Source: UMGS172 sp964424555 (lineage in GTDB: Bacteria > Bacillota > Clostridia > Oscillospirales > Acutalibacteraceae). From it: a stretch of DNA of 64,000 nt. This document shows, piece by piece, positions 26,249 through 34,252 of the stretch. Position 1 is the first letter of the stretch, and every line of letters begins with the position of its first letter. The stretch covers positions 8,006 through 72,005 of the forward strand of contig CAYRIX010000004.1 in assembly GCA_964424555.1 (NCBI GenBank), given 5' to 3'. Below the pieces are notes generated by a model, which saw only the letters and a list, made by a program, of their open reading frames with translations, was not told the DNA's origin and did not search any database. The position numbers were made by a program, and so were the translations under genes.

Positions 26249-26965
26249 ATGCCCAGATTTTTTAAAGAATTTTTCGAAACTGCACCGTTTATAGAGGGTG
26301 ACGACGCAAAGCACATCTTAAGGTCACTTCGCATGAAGATAGGGGAGAGCCTTACTGTTTCCGATACTAAGGGCTTCGACTATAATTGTGTCATCTCGGG
26401 TTGCTCGGCCGAGCGTGTCGAGCTTGAGATTTTAGAAAAACATAAAAACAACACCGAGCCGACGGTTTTCGTCACGCTGTATCTTTGTCTGACAAAAGGC
26501 GACAAAATGGACACCGCCGTCCGTCAGGCCGTCGAAATGGGTGTAAGTCGGATTGTACCCGTGCTTTCTACCAACTGTGTATCCCGTCCCGATGAAAAAG
26601 CCATGTCGAAAAAGACAGAACGTTGGCAAAAAATAGCTGATGAAGCCGCAGGGCAATCGGGCAGAGGTATATTACCTGAGGTGGCAATGTGTATGACCCT
26701 CAAAACCGCTGCTGAAGATATCAAAAGCGATGACCTAAGCCTGTTTTTCTATGAATTAGGCGGAAAACCGTTATGTGAAATCGGCAAAACCGTAAGAAAC
26801 ATTTCGGTCATCATCGGTCCCGAGGGTGGATTTTCTAAAGAGGAAGCGGAAATGCTGGAGGCTGCGGGTGCCACTGTCACAACATTAGGTCCCCGAATTC
26901 TCCGTGCCGAGACCGCACCCGTCGCCGCCGTTGCCGCCGTAATGTTGCAAAGCGGTAATATGTAA
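26249..26965 (+). CDS. rsmE: 16S rRNA m3U1498 methyltransferase RsmE
   Basis: This 238-residue SPOUT-fold enzyme methylates N3 of U1498 in 16S rRNA. It has an N-terminal PUA-like domain (EGDDAKHILRSLRMKIGESL) and the SPOUT knot signatures GVSRIVPVLSTNCVSRPDEK, IIGPEGGFSKEEAEMLEAAG and LGPRILRAETAPVAAVA. The ATG at 26249 follows AGAGGGAAGA. A longer reading from 26051 runs inside the previous gene and is rejected. Confidence 0.95.
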   Translation: MPRFFKEFFETAPFIEGDDAKHILRSLRMKIGESLTVSDTKGFDYNCVISGCSAERVELEILEKHKNNTEPTVFVTLYLCLTKGDKMDTAVRQAVEMGVSRIVPVLSTNCVSRPDEKAMSKKTERWQKIADEAAGQSGRGILPEVAMCMTLKTAAEDIKSDDLSLFFYELGGKPLCEIGKTVRNISVIIGPEGGFSKEEAEMLEAAGATVTTLGPRILRAETAPVAAVAAVMLQSGNM

Positions 26966-27011
26966 AAGTCGAATACAAAACATAGAACACAACAATAAAA
27001 ATTTAAGAAAA

Positions 27012-27512
27012 ATGAAGGAATATCCAACATTCCCACAACGCAAACCAACACGATTAAAAGAATACGATTACAGTAGTAACGGTGCGTATTTTGTGACAAT
27101 TTGCACGCACAACCGCAAACAAATATTATCGAAAATCGTCGTAGGGAAGGGCCTCTGCGCCCTTCCGCAAATAGAATTATCCGGTATAGGAAAAATTGTT
27201 AATGAATGTATCAATTACATAAACACGTATGAATATGTCAGCATTGACTCTTATGTCATTATGCCTGACCACATTCATTTATTAATTTCAATTATTGCTC
27301 CGGAAGGGCGCAGAGGCCCTTCCCTACAAAATATAATACAACGTTTTAAATCTTATACAACACATAATAGCGGCGAAAAATTTTGGCAAACCTCGTATTA
27401 CGACCATGTTGTGCGAAATACGGAGGATATGAGCGATATCAATGATTATATTATTGCCAATCCGTATTTATGGTTTGAGGGTAAACACGATGATTCAAAA
27501 TATTTGAGGTGA
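27012..27512 (+). CDS. REP-associated tyrosine transposase (RAYT, Y1 family)
   Basis: This 166-residue Y1 transposase has the RAYT pattern: YDYSSNGAYFVTICTHNR, the HUH-type metal motif in VIMPDHIHLLISI, and FWQTSYYDHVVRNTEDMSDI with the candidate catalytic tyrosine, ending NPYLW. RAYTs nick and move REP-type palindromes rather than themselves. The gene contains two in-frame inverted copies of a 27-bp hairpin element (27141-27167 and 27301-27327) that belongs to the same family as hairpins elsewhere in this window. It starts 46 bases after rsmE with a weak ribosome binding site, and ends four bases before a MATE gene. Confidence 0.9.
   Translation: MKEYPTFPQRKPTRLKEYDYSSNGAYFVTICTHNRKQILSKIVVGKGLCALPQIELSGIGKIVNECINYINTYEYVSIDSYVIMPDHIHLLISIIAPEGRRGPSLQNIIQRFKSYTTHNSGEKFWQTSYYDHVVRNTEDMSDINDYIIANPYLWFEGKHDDSKYLR
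27141..27167 (+). repeat. REP-type hairpin inside the RAYT gene, copy 1
   Basis: The 27-bp element begins GTAGGG, ends CCG and forms the stem GGAAGGGC/GCCCTTCC around the loop CTCTGC. It is read in frame as part of the transposase. It is identical, in reverse complement, to the copy at 27301-27327. Confidence 0.9.
27301..27327 (-). repeat. REP-type hairpin inside the RAYT gene, copy 2 (inverted)
   Basis: This is the exact 27-bp reverse complement of the element at 27141-27167, 133 bases downstream and also read in frame. The two can pair with each other or fold separately. Confidence 0.9.
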
Positions 27513-27516
27513 TTTC

Positions 27517-28908
27517 ATGCTCAAAAAATATATAGGTGACAAGGCTTTTTACAAATATGTCCTTACCATTGCCGTGCCAATAATGCTGCAAAACGGTATT
27601 ACCAACTTTGTCAATATGCTGGACAATATTATGGTCGGTCGTGTCGGTACCGAGGCAATGACAGGTGTTTCGGTCACCAATCAGCTCATATTTGTATTTA
27701 ACCTATGTCTTTTCGGCGCCGTTTCGGGTGTCGGAATCTTCGGCGCTCAATACTACGGCAAAAATGATAACGAGGGTCTACGCAATTCACTTCGTTTCAA
27801 GCTTATTCTGTGTCTTGTCATAACCGCTGTCGGAATAGGTATATTCCTTTTGCTTGGCGATAGCCTAATTACTTCATTTTTAAAGGGCGAGAGCCAAACG
27901 GTCGACCCTGTTGTTGCCTTCAAGGCCGCCAAAAATTATCTGCTTATAATGCTTGTTGGCTTTATTCCTTTTGCTTTGACCCAAAGCTATGCAAGTACCT
28001 TGCGAGAAACAGGTCAGACCATGCTTCCCATGAAAGCAGGAATTATTGCCGTCATGGTCAACCTCACCTTCAATTACATACTTATCTTTGGTGTCAAGCC
28101 GCTCGGAATCCCCGCATTAGGTGCGTCGGGTGCAGCTATCGCTACCGTTTTGTCGAGATATGTCGAGGCCGCCATAGTTATAATATGGACCCATTCCCAC
28201 AAAGAGAAAAACCCTTATATTACGGGTCTTTTCCGCAACTTCAGAATGCCTGCCTCTTTGGCCCTTGACATGCTTAAAAAGGCTATGCCGCTGTTACTTA
28301 ATGAGACTTTGTGGGCATCGGGTGTGGCAATTCTTAATCAGTGCTACTCTGTGAAAGGTGTCGATGTTGTTGCCGCAAACAATATAAACCAGACCTTTTG
28401 GAATCTCTTTGCGGTCGTTTTCCTCTCAATGGGTAATGCGATCGGTATCATAATAGGAAACATGCTGGGTGCAGGACGCATGAAGGAGGTCATGGACACC
28501 GACCGCAAGCTGATAACCTTTTCGCTGTTTATCAGTATAATCATGTGTATTGTTTATGCATCACTTTCACCCGTCATTCCTTTGCTTTACAACACGTCTG
28601 ACAACGTGCGTGGTATCGCTTCGGGACTTATCGTTATCGGTGCCTTAATGATGCCGTTTGACTCTTTGGCTCACTCGTCATACTTCACCCTTCGCTCAGG
28701 CGGAAAATCGCTCATAACCTTTATTTTCGACTGTGGGTTTATGTGGTGCGTTTCGGTACCGTTGGCATTCTGCCTGTCCCGATTTACCGACATCGGTGCG
28801 GTTTCACTGTATGCTTCGGTCCAATCGGTATATCTTTTAAAGGGCTTTATCGGCATCTACCTTGTCAAAAGAGGAAGCTGGATCAAAAATATCGTCGGTG
28901 AAAATTAG
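27517..28908 (+). CDS. MATE family multidrug efflux transporter
   Basis: This 463-residue protein has about 12 membrane helices in two related halves and MATE landmarks: AVPIMLQNGITNFVNMLDNI near the start and GNAIGIIIGNMLGAGRMKEV in the second half. It should export cationic drugs or metabolites using a sodium or proton gradient; the substrate is unknown. The ATG follows GAGGTGATTTC, four bases after the RAYT stop. Confidence 0.92.
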   Translation: MLKKYIGDKAFYKYVLTIAVPIMLQNGITNFVNMLDNIMVGRVGTEAMTGVSVTNQLIFVFNLCLFGAVSGVGIFGAQYYGKNDNEGLRNSLRFKLILCLVITAVGIGIFLLLGDSLITSFLKGESQTVDPVVAFKAAKNYLLIMLVGFIPFALTQSYASTLRETGQTMLPMKAGIIAVMVNLTFNYILIFGVKPLGIPALGASGAAIATVLSRYVEAAIVIIWTHSHKEKNPYITGLFRNFRMPASLALDMLKKAMPLLLNETLWASGVAILNQCYSVKGVDVVAANNINQTFWNLFAVVFLSMGNAIGIIIGNMLGAGRMKEVMDTDRKLITFSLFISIIMCIVYASLSPVIPLLYNTSDNVRGIASGLIVIGALMMPFDSLAHSSYFTLRSGGKSLITFIFDCGFMWCVSVPLAFCLSRFTDIGAVSLYASVQSVYLLKGFIGIYLVKRGSWIKNIVGEN

Positions 28909-28935
28909 TTTTACATTTTTGAAAGAAGAATTTGT

Positions 28936-29454
28936 ATGAAAAAGAACAATCTTTTTAAGCTGTGTTGTTCTGCCGTTTTTGCGGCTATTATATGTGTCCT
29001 TACCTTTGCTTTTCCGGTACCGTTGCCCAGTCACGGATACTTCAATTTCGGAGATTGCTTTGTAATTATCGCCGCACTGTGCCTCGGTCCTGTTTGGGGC
29101 GGTATGGCAGCAGGTATCGGTGCAGGACTGTCCGACCTTATATTGGGTTATACCTACTATGCGCCTGCCACTCTGATAATTAAATGGCTTATGGCGGTAG
29201 GCTGCTATTATGTATTTAAGGCATTTTTAAATATTAACAAAAAGCTTGATATCGTCGGAATCATCTTAGTAGCCATAGTTGCGGAAATTATTATGGTCGC
29301 AGGCTATTTTGTTTTCGAATTATTTATTTATAACGCAGCAGTTGCCGTTGCCGACACGGTAGGAAACTCAATTCAAGGCGTTATAGGAGCTTTATCGGGC
29401 TCATTCCTTTTTGGTGTTTTATTTAAAACAGGCACAGTAAAAAAACTGTTCTGA
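28936..29454 (+). CDS. ECF transporter S-component (vitamin uptake)
   Basis: This 172-residue protein has about five or six membrane helices and the ECF S-component pattern: an N-terminal helix, FNFGDCFVIIAALCLGPVWG, and GIGAGLSDLILGY. S-components bind a vitamin or micronutrient and dock on a shared EcfA-EcfA'-EcfT module, which is not in this window. The substrate cannot be assigned from sequence, and no riboswitch fits in the 27-base gap before it. The ATG follows GAAAGAAGAA. Confidence 0.85.
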   Translation: MKKNNLFKLCCSAVFAAIICVLTFAFPVPLPSHGYFNFGDCFVIIAALCLGPVWGGMAAGIGAGLSDLILGYTYYAPATLIIKWLMAVGCYYVFKAFLNINKKLDIVGIILVAIVAEIIMVAGYFVFELFIYNAAVAVADTVGNSIQGVIGALSGSFLFGVLFKTGTVKKLF

Positions 29455-29466
29455 CAGAGGTAATAT

Positions 29467-30168
29467 ATGCAAGAACAATTTTCACGCTCGGCACGTCTGC
29501 TCGGCAAAAATTCAATAGAAGCCTTATCTCACTGTCGTATTGCCGTTTTTGGTATAGGCGGTGTGGGAGGTCATGCTGTTGAGGCCTTGGCAAGAGCGGG
29601 TGTGGGTGCTATCGACCTTATTGACAGCGATACCGTATCGTTAAGCAATATCAACCGTCAGGCCGTAGCTTTTCACAGCACCGTAGGTCGCCCAAAGGTG
29701 GAGGTAATGCGTGATATTATAAAGGATATTAATCCTGAATGTACCGTAACCGTACATCAATGCTTTTATCTTCCCGAAACGGCCGAATGCTTTGATTTTA
29801 CAAAATTCGACTATATTTTGGATTGTGTCGATACAGTGGCCGCAAAAATCGACATTATCAGCCGTGCAAAGGAGCTTTCAGTTCCTGTAATATCTGCAAT
29901 GGGTGCAGGAAATAAGCTCGATCCGACGGCATTTAAGGTTGCCGATATTTTCGACACCAAAGTCTGCCCTTTGGCTCGAATTATGAGGACTAATCTCAAA
30001 AAAAGGAATATTCAGTCGTTAAAGGTCGTATACTCCGAAGAAATTCCTCAAATTTCGACCGAAAAAGACCCTGAAACAGGTAGAAGCATCCCCGGTTCTG
30101 TGCCGTTTGTCCCATCGGTTGTGGGACTTATCATGGCAGGCGAGGTTATAAAGGATTTGATTAAATAA
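29467..30168 (+). CDS. tcdA: tRNA threonylcarbamoyladenosine dehydratase TcdA
   Basis: This 233-residue ThiF/E1-like enzyme performs ATP-dependent cyclisation of t6A37 to ct6A in tRNAs that read ANN codons. It has the nucleotide motif VFGIGGVGGHAVEALARAGV, the NINRQAVA segment and the IPGSVPFVPSVVGLIMAGEV tail typical of TcdA. It starts 12 bases after the ECF gene with AGAGGTAAT upstream, and is followed by an inverted pair of hairpins and then a second tRNA-modification gene. Confidence 0.94.
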   Translation: MQEQFSRSARLLGKNSIEALSHCRIAVFGIGGVGGHAVEALARAGVGAIDLIDSDTVSLSNINRQAVAFHSTVGRPKVEVMRDIIKDINPECTVTVHQCFYLPETAECFDFTKFDYILDCVDTVAAKIDIISRAKELSVPVISAMGAGNKLDPTAFKVADIFDTKVCPLARIMRTNLKKRNIQSLKVVYSEEIPQISTEKDPETGRSIPGSVPFVPSVVGLIMAGEVIKDLIK

Positions 30169-30169
30169 C

Positions 30170-30243
30170 GTAGGGGAGGGCCTCTGTGCCCTCCCGGTAG
30201 TTCATGATAAATTTTGTGGGAGGGCACAGAGGCCCTCCCCTAC
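30170..30243. repeat. Inverted pair of GTAGGG...CCG hairpins (REPIN-like)
   Basis: A 27-bp element (30170-30196) starting GTAGGG is followed after 20 bases by its reverse complement (30217-30243) with one mismatch. Each has the loop CTCTG and a GC-rich stem built on GGGAGGGC/GCCCTCCC. The inverted doublet matches the architecture of REPINs mobilised by RAYT transposases. It begins two bases after the tcdA stop codon. Confidence 0.9.
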
Positions 30244-30264
30244 AAAAATTAAAAGGAAAAAAAT

Positions 30265-31104
30265 ATGCCAAAAGAATTATCACGTGCTCAAAATGCCGAG
30301 CGTAGCATCAATAAAAAATTCAGAAAAGAAATATGGAACAAATTTATCGAAGGTGTAAAGAATTATCGGCTTATCGAAAAAGGCGATAAGATTGCTGTCT
30401 GCATTTCGGGCGGTAAGGACTCTATGATGCTGGCCGTTTTGATGAAGATGCTACAACGCTACAGCGATGTTGAATTTGAACTCAAATTCATAGTTATGGA
30501 TCCCGGATATAATCCCGAAAACCGTCAGAAAATAGAGAAAAATGCCGAAATCTTGGAAATTCCTATTCATATATTTGAAACCGACATTTTCGAAATTGCC
30601 GACAGTGTTTCAGAATCTCCGTGCTATTTATGTGCAAGAATGCGCAGGGGACACCTTTATGCTGAGGCACAGAAGTTGGGTTGTAATAAAATCGCTCTCG
30701 GACATCATTTGAGCGATGTTATTGAGACAACCTTGATGGGTATGATGTACGGCTCACAGATTCAGGGTATGTTACCAAGACTTAAATCGACAAATTTTGA
30801 CGGTATGGAGCTGATACGTCCTCTTTACTGCATTTTAGAAGAGGATATCATCCGTTGGGCAAGCTATAATGAGCTGTCGTTCATTGCCTGTGCCTGTAAG
30901 CTGACCGCACGTGCCGCCGTTGATGAAAACGCTTCCAAGCGCCATGAAATAAAGCTGTTGATAAAGCAACTCAAAGCCGTAAATCCTGAAATTGAAAAGA
31001 ATCTTTTCAACAGTATTCACCGTTGTAACGTTGATACTCTTGTGGGTTATAAAATCAATAACGAGCTGCACTCATTTTTAGAAAAGCTTGATGATGTTAA
31101 ATGA
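30265..31104 (+). CDS. TtcA-like tRNA 2-thiocytidine synthetase
   Basis: This 279-residue PP-loop ATPase has the SGGKDSMMLAVL motif and a CYLCARMRRGHLY segment whose CxxC, together with a later Cys (CACK), would bind an iron-sulfur cluster. TtcA thiolates C32 of certain tRNAs. GHHLSDVIETTLMGMMYGSQ is also typical of the family. The ATG follows AAAGGAAAAAAAT. Related enzymes of the TtuA or PP-loop type cannot be fully excluded, so no gene symbol is given. Confidence 0.88.
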   Translation: MPKELSRAQNAERSINKKFRKEIWNKFIEGVKNYRLIEKGDKIAVCISGGKDSMMLAVLMKMLQRYSDVEFELKFIVMDPGYNPENRQKIEKNAEILEIPIHIFETDIFEIADSVSESPCYLCARMRRGHLYAEAQKLGCNKIALGHHLSDVIETTLMGMMYGSQIQGMLPRLKSTNFDGMELIRPLYCILEEDIIRWASYNELSFIACACKLTARAAVDENASKRHEIKLLIKQLKAVNPEIEKNLFNSIHRCNVDTLVGYKINNELHSFLEKLDDVK

Positions 31105-31112
31105 CCGTTCTT

Positions 31113-31137
31113 ACCGTCCTTTTAAGGACGGTTTTTT
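31113..31137 (+). terminator. Terminator before the dnaA region
   Basis: ACCGTCCTT pairs with AAGGACGGT around a TTA loop, followed by TTTTTTCTTTATTTT. It ends the tcdA/ttcA transcription unit. Confidence 0.92.
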
Positions 31138-31253
31138 CTTTATTTTTCTCTTAAAATTTAATATTTAATAATATTATTATTAAATATTAAAAGTTGTATA
31201 AAAGTTTCACTTAAATTTGGTTATTTTTTATGGTGTTTAAAGGCTTTTTTCGC

Positions 31254-31282
31254 TTGAATTTTAAGGGGTTTTATGGTACAAT
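31254..31282 (+). promoter_or_regulatory. Candidate dnaA promoter
   Basis: TTGAAT at 31254-31259 and TACAAT at 31277-31282 have a 17-base spacer. The rest of the 270-base gap is AT-rich with no clear DnaA box. Confidence 0.6.
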
Positions 31283-31375
31283 TTTAAATGGATATACTTG
31301 TCGATTTTTTTACTTTTCAACAACCTTTTTAATTTCTGTTGAAAACTTTAAATATAAAAAGAAAGGAATTAAAAA

Positions 31376-32680
31376 ATGGCCATAAATTCCATAAATGACC
31401 TATGGGAACACATTTGTGAAGATTGTAAGATCACCGAAAAAATTTCAGAGGTCGGTCTTAAGGCATGGATACTTGACCTTGTTCCTATCTCAACCGATGA
31501 TGGTGTGCTGACCTTAGCCGCAAACAATGAATATAAGAAAAAAACGGTTGACGGATACTATAAAAAAATACTTGAAAAATCCTGCGAAGAGGTTTCGGGT
31601 CTTCCTATGACTATTGACATTATAGTTCGCAGTGAGGAGACCGAGAAAAATCAACAACCAACCGCAACCGTAGAGGAAGGCTATACCTTTACAAATTTCG
31701 TTGTCGGTCCGTCAAACCATATTGCTCATGCATCGGCAATGGCGGTTGCAAACAAGCCTTATGCCAATCAATACAATCCCTTGTTTTTGTACGGAAACTC
31801 AGGTGTAGGTAAAACTCACCTTATGCTTGCAATAAAAAACAGTATTGAAAAGAATTTTCCTGAAAAAAAGGTGCTTTTCTTGAGGGGTGAGCAATTTACT
31901 AACGAGCTTATCCAAGCAATAAGAAATCAGACGACTGATATTTTTCATGACCGTTTCAGAACGGTCGATGTTCTGCTTATCGATGATATTCATTTTATCG
32001 CAGGTAAGGAACAGGCTCAGGAGGAATTTTTTAATACCTTCAATGCATTATATCCCGAGCGTCAGATAGTAGTAACCTCTGACCGTCCCCCGAAAGAAAT
32101 CAAGACCTTGGAGGAAAGAATACGTTCCCGTCTTGAAAGCGGTATGATGGCCGATATGCAACCACCCGATTTTGAAACAAGGGTAAGTATATTAAAAAAT
32201 AAGGCTGAGCAGTTAGGTCTTACCATGAGTGACGATATGCTCTATTATATTGCAGAGCAGATAAAGAGTAATATCCGTCAGCTCGAGGGAATTGTAAAAA
32301 AGCTTCAGGCCTATGTAATGATACATTCAAAGAATTTGACCATGCCGCTCGTACAACGGTATATCCGTGATGTTGTAAGCGAGACACTGCCTGAACCCTT
32401 AACTGTTGAAAAGATTGTCGACGAGGTAGCACGCACCTATAATGTTACATCTGATGATATTTATTCACGTAAAAAAAGTGCCGATATTGCATATGCACGA
32501 CAGATTTCAATGTACATTGTCGCACAAACAATGTCACTTTCATCAACAGAAATAGGAAAAAAATTCAATAAAGACCATACCACGGTCCTTTATACTATTG
32601 AAAAAATTAAAAATTCTCTTAAATCAAATGAAAGTGAAAAAACAATAGTTGATGATATTATAAAAAACATCAAGTCATAA
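31376..32680 (+). CDS. dnaA: Chromosomal replication initiator DnaA
   Basis: This 434-residue DnaA has an N-terminal partner-interaction domain, a linker near residues 88-102, an AAA+ domain with Walker A GNSGVGKTH and Walker B VLLIDDIHFI, and a C-terminal DNA-binding domain with DHTTVLYTIEKI. It binds DnaA boxes at oriC as an ATP filament and opens the duplex. The ATG follows GAAAGGAATTAAAAA. The putative origin lies immediately downstream. Unusually, the gene upstream is ttcA-like rather than rpmH. Confidence 0.98.
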   Translation: MAINSINDLWEHICEDCKITEKISEVGLKAWILDLVPISTDDGVLTLAANNEYKKKTVDGYYKKILEKSCEEVSGLPMTIDIIVRSEETEKNQQPTATVEEGYTFTNFVVGPSNHIAHASAMAVANKPYANQYNPLFLYGNSGVGKTHLMLAIKNSIEKNFPEKKVLFLRGEQFTNELIQAIRNQTTDIFHDRFRTVDVLLIDDIHFIAGKEQAQEEFFNTFNALYPERQIVVTSDRPPKEIKTLEERIRSRLESGMMADMQPPDFETRVSILKNKAEQLGLTMSDDMLYYIAEQIKSNIRQLEGIVKKLQAYVMIHSKNLTMPLVQRYIRDVVSETLPEPLTVEKIVDEVARTYNVTSDDIYSRKKSADIAYARQISMYIVAQTMSLSSTEIGKKFNKDHTTVLYTIEKIKNSLKSNESEKTIVDDIIKNIKS

Positions 32681-32936
32681 GACATTGGTTACCGTTGTTT
32701 ACATAACAACACAAAATTATCCACATTTCAACAGGTTTTAACAAGAAGTTATTAACAATTCTGTTAAAATCTCGAAATTTAACTTTTTTATTAACAAACA
32801 TGTTAATAACCTGTAGATAATTTTATCTTTAAAATTTTGCTTTGTATCAACGGTTTTTGAGGTTATTAACAATTTCACAGACACTAATACTACTACTATT
32901 TTTTAAAATATAAAATTATGGGAGGAAATTTTAAAA
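32681..32936. other. Putative replication origin oriC between dnaA and dnaN
   Basis: This AT-rich gap holds a perfect DnaA box TTATCCACA (32717-32725) and several degenerate boxes (TTATTAACA at 32749, 32788 and 32863; inverted forms at 32801 and 32812). A run of DnaA-trio-like repeats, CTAATACTACTACTATT at 32884-32900, follows the last box after 12 bases and leads into an AT-only stretch to about 32917, the likely unwinding element. This box, trio and AT-rich order is that of the basal unwinding system described in Bacillus subtilis. Confidence 0.88.
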
Positions 32937-34043
32937 ATGAGATTTTTAGTAAACCGTGAAAAATTATGCGAAGCAGTAATGAATCTTTCCCGTGCAGTTG
33001 CAACAAAGGCAACCTTTCCCGTTTTAGAGGGAATTCATATGACCGCAACAAATGACGGTCTTAAAATGATGGCATATAACCTTGAAATAGGAATGACCAA
33101 AACTATTGATATCACCTGCGCAGAAGAGGGAAGTATTGTTTTTAAGGCAAAGCTTTTAGGTGATATTTTAAGAAGCATGAACGGTGATACTGTTTCCTTT
33201 GAAGTAAATGAGCGTTTGGTTTGCAAAATTAAAAGCGGCTCTACAATGTTTGATATTATGGGTATGCCTGCTGCAGATTTTCCTGAGATGCCGACGGTAG
33301 ACGATTGCGAAAGAATAGTATTTCCTTGTGAGACATTAAAGGATATGGTACGTCAGACGGTATTTGCCACAGCTCAGGCAGATGCTCAAAAACCTGTTTT
33401 AACAGGACTTTTATTTGATATTGAAGAGGATAACGTAAAGGTTGTCGGTGTTGACGGCTACAGACTTGCAGTAAGAAAACAAATGCTTAATTTAGGTAAG
33501 CAGATGTCATTTGTAATTTCTGCAAAAACCATTGGTGAGGCTGTTAAGATTATTAAGGATGACGAGGAAAATGTTGAATTTTTCGTTGGTCGACGTCATG
33601 TTGCAATGAGTGTTGACGGATATTCAATTGTATCCCGTAAAATTGAGGGAGAATTTATAGATTATAAAAAGATAATGCCCTCAAGCTTTTCTACAACCGT
33701 TAAGGTAAACACCAAAGAAATAGCATCTACTATTGAAAGAATTTCTCTTATTATAAACGATCAGCTTAAAACACCGATGAGATGTAAGATCGAAGCAGAG
33801 GAGATAATTTTTTCCTGTGCAACCGCTTTAGGAAGAGCAACCGATTCTTATAAAGCAGAAGTTACAGGTGAACAGTTTGAAATAGGTATTAATAACCGAT
33901 TTTTGCTTGATGCTTTGAAAGCCTGTGAGTGTGATGAGGTAGTTGTTAATTTTAATGGTTCCTTTGCATCGGTAATAATTCTTCCTAAAGAGGGAGACGA
34001 CTTTATTTACATGGTCATGCCCATGAGATTGAAGGCAGAATAA
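32937..34043 (+). CDS. dnaN: DNA polymerase III beta sliding clamp
   Basis: This 368-residue protein is the ring-shaped clamp that tethers DNA polymerase III to DNA. It has the three-domain DnaN architecture, with VATKATFPVLEGIHMTA in domain 1, KPVLTGLLFDIEEDNVKVVG in domain 2 and the end YMVMPMRLK. The ATG follows GGGAGGAAATTTTAAAA. Its stop codon shares a base with the rlbA start, giving translational coupling. Confidence 0.98.
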   Translation: MRFLVNREKLCEAVMNLSRAVATKATFPVLEGIHMTATNDGLKMMAYNLEIGMTKTIDITCAEEGSIVFKAKLLGDILRSMNGDTVSFEVNERLVCKIKSGSTMFDIMGMPAADFPEMPTVDDCERIVFPCETLKDMVRQTVFATAQADAQKPVLTGLLFDIEEDNVKVVGVDGYRLAVRKQMLNLGKQMSFVISAKTIGEAVKIIKDDEENVEFFVGRRHVAMSVDGYSIVSRKIEGEFIDYKKIMPSSFSTTVKVNTKEIASTIERISLIINDQLKTPMRCKIEAEEIIFSCATALGRATDSYKAEVTGEQFEIGINNRFLLDALKACECDEVVVNFNGSFASVIILPKEGDDFIYMVMPMRLKAE

Positions 34044-34252
34044 TGGAAGAGATTAAAATTCATACTGAATATATAAAGCTTGATGACTTTTTAAAATTTG
34101 CAGGAATTTTAGGAACCGGAGGTATGGCCAAGGCTGTAATTCAGGACGGACTGGTTAAGGTTGACGGAGAGGTCTGCACAATGCGAGGTAAAAAGCTTCG
34201 TGGCGGTGAGGTTGTTTCCTTTAACGGTCAGACTGTTAAGGTCATAAAATAA
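34043..34252 (+). CDS. rlbA: S4-domain protein RlbA (YaaA)
   Basis: This 69-residue S4-like RNA-binding protein lies between dnaN and recF as in other Firmicutes. It has the S4 core LDDFLKFAGI and IQDGLVKVDGEVCTMRGKKL. It is implicated in ribosome large-subunit maturation in relatives. TAATG overlaps link it to both dnaN and recF. Confidence 0.93.
   Translation: MEEIKIHTEYIKLDDFLKFAGILGTGGMAKAVIQDGLVKVDGEVCTMRGKKLRGGEVVSFNGQTVKVIK

Noticed and set aside
28909..28935. Riboswitch before the ECF S-component gene
   Set aside because: Only 27 bases separate it from the MATE gene, so no known vitamin riboswitch fits.
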